Positions 9,287 through 18,289 are shown, counted from the stretch's first letter. The stretch is 64,000 nucleotides of DNA from JAGRKR01 sp041397725 (GCA_041397725.1 JAWKVZ010000005.1:248001-312000), one strand, 5' to 3'. The notes: a model not told the origin generated them from the letters alone. Numbers and translations are program-made.

Positions 9287-11017
9287 TTACTTCGGAGCAG
9301 GGGCGGGCGCAGCAGGGGCCGCGGGCGGTGGACTTGCCGGTTGCGAGACGGCCAGCAGGGCGAGGGCCCGCTCGAGCACGGGATCGGCGCCGGCGGCATA
9401 GGCCAGCGGGCGCTCGACGACGAGGTCGGGCGCGACGCCGCGCCCCTCGAGAACGACGCCCGCGATGTCGATCCGCTGGATGGGAAGATAGAGCAGGCTA
9501 CCGTCCGGCAGCGGGTAGAGTCGGCTGCCGATGACGGCCTTGGCGGTCGTCGTGCCGATGATCCGGCCGAGCTTGGCGTTGCGGAACATCTGCGCGAAGA
9601 CCTCGCCGGCGCTGCGCGTGTGGTGGTCGATGAGCAGCACGATGCGATCTCGCGCCCAGCTCCTGGCGGGCCCGTCGTTCGCGGTCAGCAACGCCATGTA
9701 GCGCCTGACCGTGCCGAGGTTGCCGCCGATGGCGCCGCGGGCATCGATGATCAGGGCTTCGGCCTTTTCGGCCTGCAGGCGAACGAGCGCGGATTCGAAG
9801 GCATCGCCGGCAAGGCGGCCGACGGAGGACCAGACGCGGAAGTAGCCGATCCGGCGGCCGGAGCGCTCGACGATGCGTACGCTCTTGCGCGTGGCGTCCC
9901 GGAACGCCTCGTGCGGAACGAGGCCCTTGACGGCGACCTCCTTCTCCGCGACGGCGCCCCCGGCGCCGCGCCGGATGCCGATGCGGACGGACTTGCCGAC
10001 CTTGTCGCGGAAGACCCGCACGGGTGTGAACGGCTGACCGTCCACATGCACGATCTCGTCGCCGTAGCGCAGGCCGGCAACGTCAGCCGCCGCCCCCTCG
10101 AGCAGGCTGTCGACATAGTGGCGACCCTCGACGGTCTTCACGAAGGCGCCGATGCTCGGCAACGGCAATGGAAGGTCGCCGTGGGTCGCCTTGACGAGGG
10201 CGTGGACCGGCAGGCTCCCCCGGAAGACATCGACGAGCAGGTAATAGAAAACGTCGTCTGGCGTGTAGAGCCCGGTGTGGGAGCGCTCGATGCGGGCGAG
10301 ATCCTGATTGACGAGTGCCGCGAACGCGCTGGCAGTGCGTGCGGCAAGGACCCTGGCCCGGTGCTTCGGGTCGGGCTCCGTCCAGCTTTTGGCGATGAGA
10401 TGGAGGCGGTCGTAGAAGCGCTGATAGGTCAGGTTGCGCGCCATGTCGTAGATGCGTGCGTTCAGGTCGGCGCTGCGCGGGGCGAGCGGATCGGGAAAGC
10501 GCGGCGTGGGCCAGGCCAGCGCGGCCGGCAGCTTCAGGGCGCTGCGCTCGGCGGCGGCGAGGTGAGAGCCGTCGGCGCAGACACTGAGAGCGGGTGCGCA
10601 CGCGATGTTGTTTCTCGAGCAGATGCCGTTGACCGCCGATCGCGCCGCATCCAGCGTCTTGCCGTCTTCCCAGTACCAGCGTTTCCGGTCCTTGTCTTCG
10701 AAGGCATAGGCGGCACAGTTCCGCTTGGGCAACGAGAGCACGATGTGCAGATCGCAGGCCTCGCCCTTCGATCGTGCGAAACAGTCGCGTTGCGCCGCGG
10801 CAACTGCGTCGAGCGCCGAACCGTACCCGAAGGCCGGGATGAATTGCGCATCGCCAAGCAGGTAAACGGCGAGATGCAGCGACTGCGAGGGGACTTCGGA
10901 TGGCGTCCTGGCGGTGGCCTTCGCCGCCGGCAGGGCAAGCAGTGCACTGGCCAGCAGGGCGGCAAGCCCGCGCTTGGTGAAAGTGCTCACGACGATGCTT
11001 ATGTCGACGATGCTCAT
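9287..11017 (-). CDS. S41-family (C-terminal-processing-like) peptidase with PDZ domain, secreted
   Basis: 576 residues from MSIVDISIVV, with a signal peptide to about residue 37. Residues 45-230 form a Cys-containing domain of unknown role, vaguely like DUF4189. A PDZ domain lies around 295-350 (GLRYGDEIVHVDGQPF), then the S41 catalytic domain at about 385-535. The likely catalytic dyad is Ser469 in TRSAGE and Lys493 in TTAKAV, 24 residues apart as usual for S41. The C-terminus is a short Pro/Ala tail. An in-frame GTG at 11056 overlaps the stop of the upstream LysR gene as GTGA, so translation may start there or be coupled; I chose the ATG with GGATGG seven bases before it. Confidence 0.8.
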   Translation of the reverse strand: MSIVDISIVVSTFTKRGLAALLASALLALPAAKATARTPSEVPSQSLHLAVYLLGDAQFIPAFGYGSALDAVAAAQRDCFARSKGEACDLHIVLSLPKRNCAAYAFEDKDRKRWYWEDGKTLDAARSAVNGICSRNNIACAPALSVCADGSHLAAAERSALKLPAALAWPTPRFPDPLAPRSADLNARIYDMARNLTYQRFYDRLHLIAKSWTEPDPKHRARVLAARTASAFAALVNQDLARIERSHTGLYTPDDVFYYLLVDVFRGSLPVHALVKATHGDLPLPLPSIGAFVKTVEGRHYVDSLLEGAAADVAGLRYGDEIVHVDGQPFTPVRVFRDKVGKSVRIGIRRGAGGAVAEKEVAVKGLVPHEAFRDATRKSVRIVERSGRRIGYFRVWSSVGRLAGDAFESALVRLQAEKAEALIIDARGAIGGNLGTVRRYMALLTANDGPARSWARDRIVLLIDHHTRSAGEVFAQMFRNAKLGRIIGTTTAKAVIGSRLYPLPDGSLLYLPIQRIDIAGVVLEGRGVAPDLVVERPLAYAAGADPVLERALALLAVSQPASPPPAAPAAPAPAPK

Positions 11018-11052
11018 GTCTCTGCCATCCAGGACAATGACGCCGCCTTCGA

Positions 11053-12063
11053 TCACGTTTTCCGGGGCCGCCCCCGGGTGCGTCGAGCCGGTGGTGCGGC
11101 GAGGTGCCCGTCGCGGGCCTTCTGCTGGCAGAGCTGGCCGGCAAAGAGCCAGAGCTGCTCGACCAGAGGCGTCCCGCTGCCGCGCTTGCGGAAGAGCCGC
11201 ACGATGAGCGTGGGGGTCAACTCTACGGGAAAGTCGAGGCCGTCCACCAGATCGAGCCGCGCGAGACTGCCCCCATCGACGGCATAGCGGACGGCGCTTT
11301 CCGGCACCCAGGCGATGCCGAAGCCCTCTCTCGCGAGTGATTTCAGGGCCTCCGCCACCGCCGACTGATGCACGAGCTTGAGCCTCTTGCCGATCCTGGT
11401 GTCCTCGATCATGCGCTGAGTGACGTTGTAAAGATAGGCCCCGCGGGAGTACGCGAGATACGGCACACCTTTCGCGCCAGACAGGAGCGACTTCGCCAGC
11501 TCGCGCTCCTTGCCCTGCTTGCAGACGGGTACGAGCAACTCACGGTCAAGCACCAGCGAGACATAGTCCGAGGTCTCGTGAACCGCCGGGACCTTGTCGT
11601 TGTCATAGGTGATCATGAAGTCGACGCTGCCGAACGCCAGCGCCTCGGCGCATTCGGGCAGATTTCCGGTCATGGTCAGGAGCGGTGGCGGATCGAAAGA
11701 CGGGCTGAGCGCGTTGAGCTCTGCCAGCCAGCGCGGGATGAAGCCGATCGAGATGGCGTGCAGTGCCGAGATGGTCAGGCACTCGTTCTGGGAAATGTTG
11801 TTGCGCGCGATCTGGTCACGGAGCTGGTAGAGCTCGGTGAGGATGTCTGCCGTGACGGACATGAAGGTGTGGCCGTCGGGCGTCAGCTCCAGCGGTGTCC
11901 TGCCGCGCTCGACCAGGGGCGCGCCGACCCAGTTCTCGAGGCTGGTAATATGGCGGCTCATGGCGGACTGGGCCATGCCGCGCTGCTGGGCAGCGACGGT
12001 GATGCTTCGAGTCTTGGCGACCGCGAGGAAATCCTCGAGCCAGGCGATGTCGAGCTTGGACAT
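11053..12063 (-). CDS. LysR-family transcriptional regulator
   Basis: 336 residues from MSKLDIAWLEDF, with GGGAGG seven bases upstream. The winged helix-turn-helix is at about 5-64 (SITVAAQQRGMAQSAMSRHI then LENWVGAPLVERG), followed by a LysR substrate-binding domain. The C-terminal segment GIAWVPESAVRYAVDGGSLARLD is typical of LTTRs with small-ligand control. Its stop overlaps a possible GTG start of the S41 peptidase, so the two are co-transcribed, and it is divergent from the AAA+/M41 gene across an AT-rich 285-bp region. By analogy with other LTTRs it may control the divergent gene and itself; the effector is unknown. Confidence 0.88.
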   Translation of the reverse strand: MSKLDIAWLEDFLAVAKTRSITVAAQQRGMAQSAMSRHITSLENWVGAPLVERGRTPLELTPDGHTFMSVTADILTELYQLRDQIARNNISQNECLTISALHAISIGFIPRWLAELNALSPSFDPPPLLTMTGNLPECAEALAFGSVDFMITYDNDKVPAVHETSDYVSLVLDRELLVPVCKQGKERELAKSLLSGAKGVPYLAYSRGAYLYNVTQRMIEDTRIGKRLKLVHQSAVAEALKSLAREGFGIAWVPESAVRYAVDGGSLARLDLVDGLDFPVELTPTLIVRLFRKRGSGTPLVEQLWLFAGQLCQQKARDGHLAAPPARRTRGRPRKT

Positions 12064-12101
12064 GCTGTCCTCCCTTGCTGCAACGCCAGGATAACAAATC
12101 T

Positions 12102-12119
12102 GATTTTGAAATATCAATC
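12102..12119. promoter_or_regulatory. Candidate LysR-type operator in the LysR / AAA+-M41 divergent region
   Basis: An AT-rich patch stands out in an otherwise G+C-rich stretch. It contains the interrupted dyad GATT-N10-AATC, which also fits the loose LTTR pattern T-N11-A. It sits 39 bp before the LysR start and 230 bp before the AAA+/M41 start. Position and composition are what an autoregulated LysR would show, but the dyad is short. Confidence 0.35.
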
Positions 12120-12348
12120 TCAAAACCAGATGAATTTTGCGAAGTTAGCATTGATCAGTGCTCCGCGAGAGCCTGCTTGTCGCCGCATTTCATGAGAATA
12201 TTGCGTCCTGCGGCAGGGCCTGGAAGTGCGCGTTTGTAGGCCTATCGTCGTCCACTGTGCTTTACTTGGCGGCGTTCAAGCCGTCCCGCCGGTGGATGCT
12301 GCGAAGCGACAGAACGCGCCCAACAAGCCCAAGAGACAGGGGGGCACG

Positions 12349-13992
12349 ATGAGTGAACAACCGCCCGAGAAACTGGCAAATGCGGACACGCAATCCGAGG
12401 TCGAGCAGGCGGAGCCACTGGTAGAGGGGAGAGCGCAGGAGGCGGCAGAGAGCATCCCGTCGCGCGTCGAGGAGCAGATCGAAAAGCTCGGAAGCAATAT
12501 CCGCAAGCGCATGGCCGAGCCGGTCCAGAGCAAGAAGAGGAGCAGGAAGCGACGGCGGGAGGCAAGCGACACGTCACAGTCCGCGGATGCCGGCAAGGAC
12601 GGGCCGACAGGCGGCCTCACTCTCGACCAGCTCCACGGCCTCGGCAAGGCTGGTGAGTGGGGCCAGGCCCTTTGCAAGGATCTCGCGGCCTATCGGGACG
12701 GCACCTTGCCGTGGCGTGACGTCGATCGCGGCGTCCTGCTGGTCGGGCCGCCAGGTGTCGGCAAAACGACCTTCGCGAGCGTGCTGGCGACGACGTGCAG
12801 AACGCCGCTTTTTGCGACCTCATATTCTCATTGGCAGAGGGCCGGCAGCGGTCACCTCGGCGATGTACTGAAGGCCATGGAGAAAACGTTTGAGCGTGCC
12901 GTCGCGGTCGGAACGAGCATCGTATTCCTGGATGAGTTCGACGTCTTTCCGAAGCGTGATGATCTGAGCGGCAGCAACAAGGACTGGTGGATCGCCGTCG
13001 TGAACGCGCTGCTGGAGCAACTCGACGGCGTAGCTGATCGAAATGGCGTCGTGGTCGTCGCCGCCTGCAACAGCATGGCAAACCTCGATCCGGCTTTGGT
13101 CCGGGCAGGCCGGCTCGATCGCGTCATCGAGATCGGCTACCCCGAGCCTGCGGACCTGACCAAGATCTATCGCCACCATCTGGGCGCCGACTTGGCGGGT
13201 GTCACGCTCGATGCCCTGGGTCTCTCGTCTCTCGGCCTTTCCGGCGCCGACGTCGAGTCGATCGTGCGCCGAGGGCGGCGGCGGGCGCGTCATCTCGGGC
13301 GCGAGCTGACGCTTGACGATCTCTTCGTGGAGATCACCGGCGAGACACAGGCTCAGCCCGCGGACATGCTGCGGCGCGCCGCCGTGCACGAGTGCGGTCA
13401 CGTGGCCGCCGCGTATTTTCTCGGTGTGTCGGACGACATCTCCGTCAGCATCATCCGGCGCGGCGACAGGGGCGGTGCGACCCTCGCTCCGCCCGTCCAG
13501 CGCTGTGCGACCCGCCAGGCGCTGATCGAGCAGGTTGCGGTCTACCTGGGCGGCCGCGCTGCGGAGGAGGTCGTGCTGCGGTCGATCTCCGCCGGTGCAG
13601 GCGGCGGCGCTGACTCCGATCTCGGCCGGGCAACGACGCTGGCGGTGCGCATGGTCTCGCAGCTCGGGCTCGCAAGCTGGACGAAAACCCTTTGGCTCGG
13701 GGCTCAGGATCCGACCGAGTTCCTGAAACGATATCCCGTCGCCGCGCCGGACATCGCCAGCATTCTCGATGAGGCGTTCGCGCTGGCGAAGGCCGTGATC
13801 GAGGCGAACCGGCCGGCCCTGGAGCGGCTCGTGCAAGCCCTGCTCGAGAAGCGCGCGCTCTCGTTCGCGCAGATCAAGGCCCTGCTCGGCGAGCGACCCA
13901 AGGTTCTGCTCAGGGCGGCCCGCAGCACGTCAGGCTGCGGCCTCATGCAGGCTGACGGTTGCAAGCCGCCCAAGGGAACGCGCTTGCACTAG
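12349..13992 (+). CDS. Soluble FtsH-like AAA+ ATPase / M41 zinc metalloprotease
   Basis: 547 residues from MSEQPPEK, GGGGGG before the ATG. Residues 1-90 are charged and probably disordered with a very basic patch (KKRSRKRRR, 62-70); there is no membrane segment. The AAA+ domain at about 100-320 has Walker A GPPGVGKT (133-140), Walker B IVFLDEFD (191-198), sensor Asn241 and FtsH-like Arg fingers in ALVRAGRLDR. The M41 domain at about 335-520 has HECGH (347-351) and a likely third zinc ligand Asp424 in GGADSDLGRATT, as in FtsH. So it looks like an active ATP-dependent protease lacking the FtsH membrane anchor. The aromatic F-V-G pore loop of FtsH is not conserved (QRAGSG here), so substrate handling may differ. 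Monocistronic, divergent from LysR. Confidence 0.85.
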   Translation: MSEQPPEKLANADTQSEVEQAEPLVEGRAQEAAESIPSRVEEQIEKLGSNIRKRMAEPVQSKKRSRKRRREASDTSQSADAGKDGPTGGLTLDQLHGLGKAGEWGQALCKDLAAYRDGTLPWRDVDRGVLLVGPPGVGKTTFASVLATTCRTPLFATSYSHWQRAGSGHLGDVLKAMEKTFERAVAVGTSIVFLDEFDVFPKRDDLSGSNKDWWIAVVNALLEQLDGVADRNGVVVVAACNSMANLDPALVRAGRLDRVIEIGYPEPADLTKIYRHHLGADLAGVTLDALGLSSLGLSGADVESIVRRGRRRARHLGRELTLDDLFVEITGETQAQPADMLRRAAVHECGHVAAAYFLGVSDDISVSIIRRGDRGGATLAPPVQRCATRQALIEQVAVYLGGRAAEEVVLRSISAGAGGGADSDLGRATTLAVRMVSQLGLASWTKTLWLGAQDPTEFLKRYPVAAPDIASILDEAFALAKAVIEANRPALERLVQALLEKRALSFAQIKALLGERPKVLLRAARSTSGCGLMQADGCKPPKGTRLH

Positions 13993-14299
13993 AACGGGAT
14001 TGCGAGACGTGCGCAGGCGGGCTGGTCACGATGGTGGCCGGCCCGCCGATCGTTTTGCGCGGCGACGTTGCCGAAGGCGGTTGCGAGAGATGCCTGTCGA
14101 TTCCGCAACATCTGCCGATGTCTGGACCAACGCGCACAAAGCGTAGTCACTGAAGGCGATGCGCATCGAAATCGTGGTCGATGCCCTTGACATCTGTCCA
14201 GACAGATAGAGGATGTGTGACAGTGGTGATCAACGAGCCGGTTGCGACGTTTCTCGCGCGGTGCTCGTCGGTGGTGGATGCGTTTCGAGCGGCGAGGGC
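13993..14299. other. 307-bp intergenic region ahead of the amide-importer operon
   Basis: I see no gene in this stretch. It separates the AAA+/M41 gene from the first permease gene and must hold the operon promoter. The only structured element found is a TTGACA hexamer with a palindrome directly after it (listed separately). An open frame reaching back to 14213 runs into the permease gene, but its extra residues look non-coding and it lacks a ribosome site. Confidence 0.6.
14187..14206 (+). promoter_or_regulatory. Candidate promoter -35 box and operator of the importer operon
   Basis: A perfect TTGACA (14187-14192) is followed immediately by the palindrome TCTGTC-CA-GACAGA (14193-14206). The palindrome would occupy the spacer between -35 and -10, a usual place for a repressor, and its form resembles GntR/FCD-family operators. 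The -10 region (around 14209-14214) does not match the consensus well, so the promoter is tentative. The leader to the first ATG would be about 80 bases. Confidence 0.4.
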
Positions 14300-15253
14300 A
14301 TGGGTTACTACATCATCAGGCGCCTGCTGTACGCTATCCCCATCGCCTTGGGCGTCTCCATCATCTGCTTCTCGCTCGTCTATCTCGGCCCCGGCGATCC
14401 GATCCAGGCCGTGATGCCGGACGAGGCGTCCGCCGAGGACGTCGCTCGCATCCGCGCCGCCTACGGTTTCGACCGACCGCTGCCCGTCCAGTACGGGCTC
14501 TGGCTGGCGCGTGCGCTCCAGGGTGATTTCGGCGTATCGCTGCAGAGTAATCGGCCGGTGCTCGCGGAACTGGTCCCGGCGCTGCGCAACACTTTCATGC
14601 TCGGCATCTTCGCGGCACTCCTGAGCTTCACGATAGCGTTCGTGGCGGGAGGACTCGCCGCCTACTTCCACGGCCGATGGCTCGATCGACTGGTCACCGC
14701 CGTCTCGGTGACGGGTGTCAGCGTGCCCAACTACTGGGTCGCCATCGTCCTGGTGATCATCTTCTCGGTCGAGCTCAATATGCTGCCGGCCATGGGCATG
14801 GGACCGGGCGGGTCCCGGCAGTGGGAGTGGACCTATGCCAACATGCGCCATCTCATCCTGCCAGTGATCGCGCTCTCGCTCATACCGATGGGCATCATCA
14901 TGCGCTCGACCCGCGCGGCTGTTCTCGAGATCCTGCATCAGGAGTTCGTCGAAACGCTGCGTTCCAAGGGGCTTTCGAACCTGAGAATCCTGCTGCACGT
15001 CGTCAAGAACGCCTCGCCGACGGTGCTGGCGGTGACCGGGCTGCAATTCGGGCATCTGCTGGGCGGCTCGATCCTGATCGAGACGGTCTTTTCCTGGCCC
15101 GGAACCGGCTTCCTGCTCAACGAGTCGATTTTCCGGCGTGACCTGCCGGTGCTGCAGGGGACGATCCTGGTGCTGGCCATGTTCTTCGTGGTCCTCAATC
15201 TCCTCGTCGACATCTTCCAGACGTGGCTCGACCCCAGAATCAAGCGAGGTTAG
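14300..15253 (+). CDS. Peptide/nickel-type ABC importer permease (DppB-like)
   Basis: 317 residues from MGYYIIRRLLYAIPIALGV, the standard start of DppB-like permeases, with GAGGG before the ATG. Six membrane segments, the PGDP motif early on (YLGPGDPIQAVMP), RIRAAYGFDRPLPVQYG, and the EAA-type loop region around EFVETLRSKGLSNLRILLHVV. It forms one half of the importer channel. First gene of a seven-gene operon; the next permease starts 8 bp after its stop. Substrate class is inferred to be peptides or other amides because two amidases lie in the same operon. Confidence 0.9.
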   Translation: MGYYIIRRLLYAIPIALGVSIICFSLVYLGPGDPIQAVMPDEASAEDVARIRAAYGFDRPLPVQYGLWLARALQGDFGVSLQSNRPVLAELVPALRNTFMLGIFAALLSFTIAFVAGGLAAYFHGRWLDRLVTAVSVTGVSVPNYWVAIVLVIIFSVELNMLPAMGMGPGGSRQWEWTYANMRHLILPVIALSLIPMGIIMRSTRAAVLEILHQEFVETLRSKGLSNLRILLHVVKNASPTVLAVTGLQFGHLLGGSILIETVFSWPGTGFLLNESIFRRDLPVLQGTILVLAMFFVVLNLLVDIFQTWLDPRIKRG

Positions 15254-15261
15254 CGCCAGAC

Positions 15262-16179
15262 ATGCAGCGGCAGGCGGAGATGGATGGAAGCGAGGACGGC
15301 AAGCGCCCCGGCGTGGAGATCCCGACCGGTACGGTTGCCTCGCGAACGTACTGGCAGACCGTGAGGGTGCGTCTGTCGCGTGACCCGGTGACCATCGTCT
15401 GCGCCAGCATCCTGCTGCTCATCATCCTGGTGGCGATCTTCGCACCGTTCCTCGCGCCGAAGGATCCCGAGGCCGGCAGCGTCTTCAAGCGACTGGCGAA
15501 GATCGGCTCGCCCGGCTATCCGCTCGGCGCCGACGAGCTTGGCCGCGACATGCTCTCCCGCCTCATCTACGGTGGCCGCGTCTCATTGTTCATGGGCATT
15601 GCGCCGGTGGCCGGCGCCGTGCTGATCGGCGGCACGCTCGGCATTGTCGCCGGGTTCATCGGCGGCAAGACCAACATGGTCATCATGCGCGTGATGGACG
15701 TGTTCTACGCCTTCCCGTCCGTCCTGCTGGCGATTGCGATCTCGGGCGCCATGGGGCCGGGCCTCGTCAACTCGCTCATCGCACTCACGCTCATCCTCAT
15801 TCCACCGATTGCGCGCGTCGCGGAGAGCGTCACGACACAGGTGCGATCCTTCGATTTCGTGGAGGCTGCGCGGGCGAGCGGCGCCAAGACCGGCTCCATC
15901 ATCCGCGAGCATGTGTTGAGCAACGTGCTCGGGCCTATCTTCATCTACGCGACCAGCCTCATCAGCTTTTCCATCATCGTCGCTTCTGGCCTGAGCTTCC
16001 TCGGGCTCGGCGTCGCGCCGCCGGTCGCGGACTGGGGACTGATGCTCAGCACCTTGCGCCAGTCCATCTGGGTCAATCCGTACGTCGCGGCTCTGCCCGG
16101 CGTGATGATCTTCATTGCCTCGTTGTGCTTCAATCTCGTCAGTGACGGGCTGCGAAGCGCAATGGACGTGCGCATGTGA
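15262..16179 (+). CDS. Peptide/nickel-type ABC importer permease (DppC-like)
   Basis: 305 residues from MQRQAEMDGSEDG. The N-terminal 35 residues are a cytoplasmic tail; then the DppC pattern follows: first membrane segment VTIVCASILLLIILVAIFAPF, LGADELGRDMLSRLIYGGRVSL, and the EAA loop FDFVEAARASGAKTGSIIREH. Five to six membrane helices. Partner of the upstream permease. Its TGA overlaps a possible GTG of the next gene. Confidence 0.9.
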   Translation: MQRQAEMDGSEDGKRPGVEIPTGTVASRTYWQTVRVRLSRDPVTIVCASILLLIILVAIFAPFLAPKDPEAGSVFKRLAKIGSPGYPLGADELGRDMLSRLIYGGRVSLFMGIAPVAGAVLIGGTLGIVAGFIGGKTNMVIMRVMDVFYAFPSVLLAIAISGAMGPGLVNSLIALTLILIPPIARVAESVTTQVRSFDFVEAARASGAKTGSIIREHVLSNVLGPIFIYATSLISFSIIVASGLSFLGLGVAPPVADWGLMLSTLRQSIWVNPYVAALPGVMIFIASLCFNLVSDGLRSAMDVRM

Positions 16180-16190
16180 GGGGCCGGCCA

Positions 16191-17246
16191 GTGGCAATCC
16201 AGGAGAGTGCGACAGACACCCGCGAGCCCGCCGATGGCCGGGCGGCGCCTCTGCTCACAGTGCGCGGATTGAAGAAGTATTTCCCTGTCTCCGGCGGCAT
16301 GTTCAACCGTCGCGTGGCCGACGTGCAGGCCGTCGACGACATCACCTTCGAGGTCGCCCGCAACGAGACGCTCGGCATCGTTGGTGAATCCGGATGCGGC
16401 AAATCCACGACCGCACGCCTGCTGATGCGTCTGATCGAGCCGGACACCGGCGACGTGCGTTTCGACGGCCAGCCCGTCGCGACCCCTGGCGGCATGCCGC
16501 TGCGTGAAATGCGACGGCGCATGCAGATGGTCTTCCAGGACTCCTATTCCTCGCTCAATCCCCGCCTGCCGATCGTCGACACGATCGCCTACGGTCCCAA
16601 GGTGCACGGCCTCGCCCGTTCCGAGGCCCGTGCCCGTGCGCGCGGCTTGCTGCAGAAGGTCGGGCTCGATCCCGATCGCTTCGCCGGACGCTATCCGCAC
16701 GAGCTTTCGGGCGGTCAGCGCCAGCGCGTCAACATCGCCCGCGCCCTCGCGCTCCAGCCGGACTTGCTCATTCTCGACGAGGCCGTGTCCGCCCTCGACA
16801 AGTCGGTCGAGGCGCAGGTACTCAACCTGCTCGTCGATCTGAAGAGCCAGCTCGATCTCACCTTCATCTTCATCTCCCACGATCTCAACGTGGTGCAGTT
16901 CATTTCGGATCGCGTGCTCGTCATGTATCTCGGCCAGGTCGCGGAGATCGGACCTGTCGATGCGATCTACGGCGAGGCGGCGCATCCCTACACGCGTGCG
17001 CTGCTGTCGTCGCGGCCGAGCATGGACCCCGAGCGGCGGGTCAGCGAGCCGCCGCTGACCGGAGACCCGCCGAACCCGATCAATCCGCCATCCGGCTGCC
17101 GCTTCCACACGCGATGCGTATTCGCCGAGGAGGTTTGCCGGCACAAGCCGCCCGCCCTGGCGCCGGTCGGCCGCGTCGCCGGTCATTCGGCGGCCTGCCA
17201 TATGGCCGTTGCGGGCTCGGGGCACAGCCGCGCAGTCGGCGCGTGA
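16191..17246 (+). CDS. Peptide ABC importer ATP-binding protein (DppF/OppF-like)
   Basis: 351 residues if translation starts at GTG 16191, which has GAGGGG seven bases upstream; an earlier GTG at 16176 overlaps the previous stop (GTGA) and is the alternative. Walker A GESGCGKST, Q-loop MVFQDSYSSLNPR, signature LSGGQRQRVNIARAL and Walker B LLILDEAVSALDKS are intact, and the C-terminal oligopeptide-transporter extension with clustered Cys (SGCRFHTRCVFAEEVCRHKPP) is present. That extension marks Opp/Dpp ATPases, some of which bind an Fe-S cluster there. Pairs with the next ATPase to drive the importer. Confidence 0.9.
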   Translation: MAIQESATDTREPADGRAAPLLTVRGLKKYFPVSGGMFNRRVADVQAVDDITFEVARNETLGIVGESGCGKSTTARLLMRLIEPDTGDVRFDGQPVATPGGMPLREMRRRMQMVFQDSYSSLNPRLPIVDTIAYGPKVHGLARSEARARARGLLQKVGLDPDRFAGRYPHELSGGQRQRVNIARALALQPDLLILDEAVSALDKSVEAQVLNLLVDLKSQLDLTFIFISHDLNVVQFISDRVLVMYLGQVAEIGPVDAIYGEAAHPYTRALLSSRPSMDPERRVSEPPLTGDPPNPINPPSGCRFHTRCVFAEEVCRHKPPALAPVGRVAGHSAACHMAVAGSGHSRAVGA

Positions 17247-17260
17247 CAGGGGAGCGGCGC

Positions 17261-18289
17261 ATGAACCAGCCAGGAACAAGCGAGAAGGCCACCACGCCGG
17301 TTCGCCCGCTCGTCGCCGTCGAGGATCTTCGCGTCCGCTTCGTCACGAAGGATCGCACGGTGCATGCCGTCAATGGCGTGGATTTCACGCTCGCCCCTGG
17401 CGAGGTGCTGTGCATCCTCGGTGAGTCCGGCTCGGGCAAGAGCGTGACGTTGCGCGCGCTCATGCGGCTGTTGCCCAAGCATCGCGCGCAGCTGTCGGGC
17501 AAGGTCGTGGTGGCCGGCGAGGACGTGACGGCCATGAGCGAGCGCCAGCTCCAGCAGCTGCGCGGCGGCACCGTAGCCATGATCTTTCAGGAGCCGATGA
17601 CGGCCCTCGATCCCGTTTTCACGCTCGGCACGCAGATCACCGAGACGATCATCCGCCACGATCGCGTGAGCCGCACGGAAGCCAACCGTCGCGCGCTCGA
17701 GCTGTTGGAGCTTGTCCAGATCCCCTCCGCGAAGCGCCGCCTCGCCGCCTACCCGCACGAGCTCTCTGGCGGCCTGCGCCAGCGTGCGATGATCGCCATG
17801 GCGCTCTCGTGCCGTCCGAGCGTGCTGCTCGCCGACGAGCCGACGACGGCGCTCGATGCCACGGTGCAGATCCAGATTCTGCTGCTGCTGCGCTCATTGC
17901 AGCAGCAGCTCGGCATGGGCGTGCTGTTCGTCACGCACGATCTCGGCGTCGCCGGCGAGATTGCCGACCGTATCGCCGTGATGTACGCGGGCCGGATGGT
18001 GGAGACGGGCTCGGTCGTCGACGTCATGCGCAATCCGTTGCACCCCTATACGCAGGGCCTGCTCGGCGCGACGGTGCATGGCGGGCTGCGTGGCCAGCGC
18101 CTGACGACTATCCCGGGGTCGCCGCCCAACCTCGAGTATCTGGGCGCGGGATGCAGTTTCGCGCCACGCTGCGCGCATGCAACGCCACGCTGCGATGGTG
18201 AGCCGCCGCCGGCGGTGAGCATCGGCGCGGATCGCATGGCGCGCTGCGTTCTGGTCGAGAAAAGCGCCGCGGAAGCGGCTGGTGGGTGA
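17261..18289 (+). CDS. Peptide ABC importer ATP-binding protein (DppD/OppD-like)
   Basis: 342 residues from MNQPGTSEKATTPVRPL, with AGGGGAG before the ATG. Walker A GESGSGKSVT, Q-loop FQEPMTALDPVFTLG, signature ELSGGLRQRAMIAMAL (LSGGL instead of LSGGQ, common in OppD), Walker B VLLADEPTTALD, and the OppD C-terminal Cys motif (GCSFAPRCAHATPRCDG). Starts 14 bp after the previous ATPase gene. Together they form the usual heterodimeric ATPase of an Opp/Dpp importer. Confidence 0.9.
   Translation: MNQPGTSEKATTPVRPLVAVEDLRVRFVTKDRTVHAVNGVDFTLAPGEVLCILGESGSGKSVTLRALMRLLPKHRAQLSGKVVVAGEDVTAMSERQLQQLRGGTVAMIFQEPMTALDPVFTLGTQITETIIRHDRVSRTEANRRALELLELVQIPSAKRRLAAYPHELSGGLRQRAMIAMALSCRPSVLLADEPTTALDATVQIQILLLLRSLQQQLGMGVLFVTHDLGVAGEIADRIAVMYAGRMVETGSVVDVMRNPLHPYTQGLLGATVHGGLRGQRLTTIPGSPPNLEYLGAGCSFAPRCAHATPRCDGEPPPAVSIGADRMARCVLVEKSAAEAAGG

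Noticed and set aside
12820..13836. Minus-strand frame opposite the AAA+/M41 gene
   Set aside because: The plus-strand product has complete Walker, Arg-finger and HECGH motifs; the antisense one has none.
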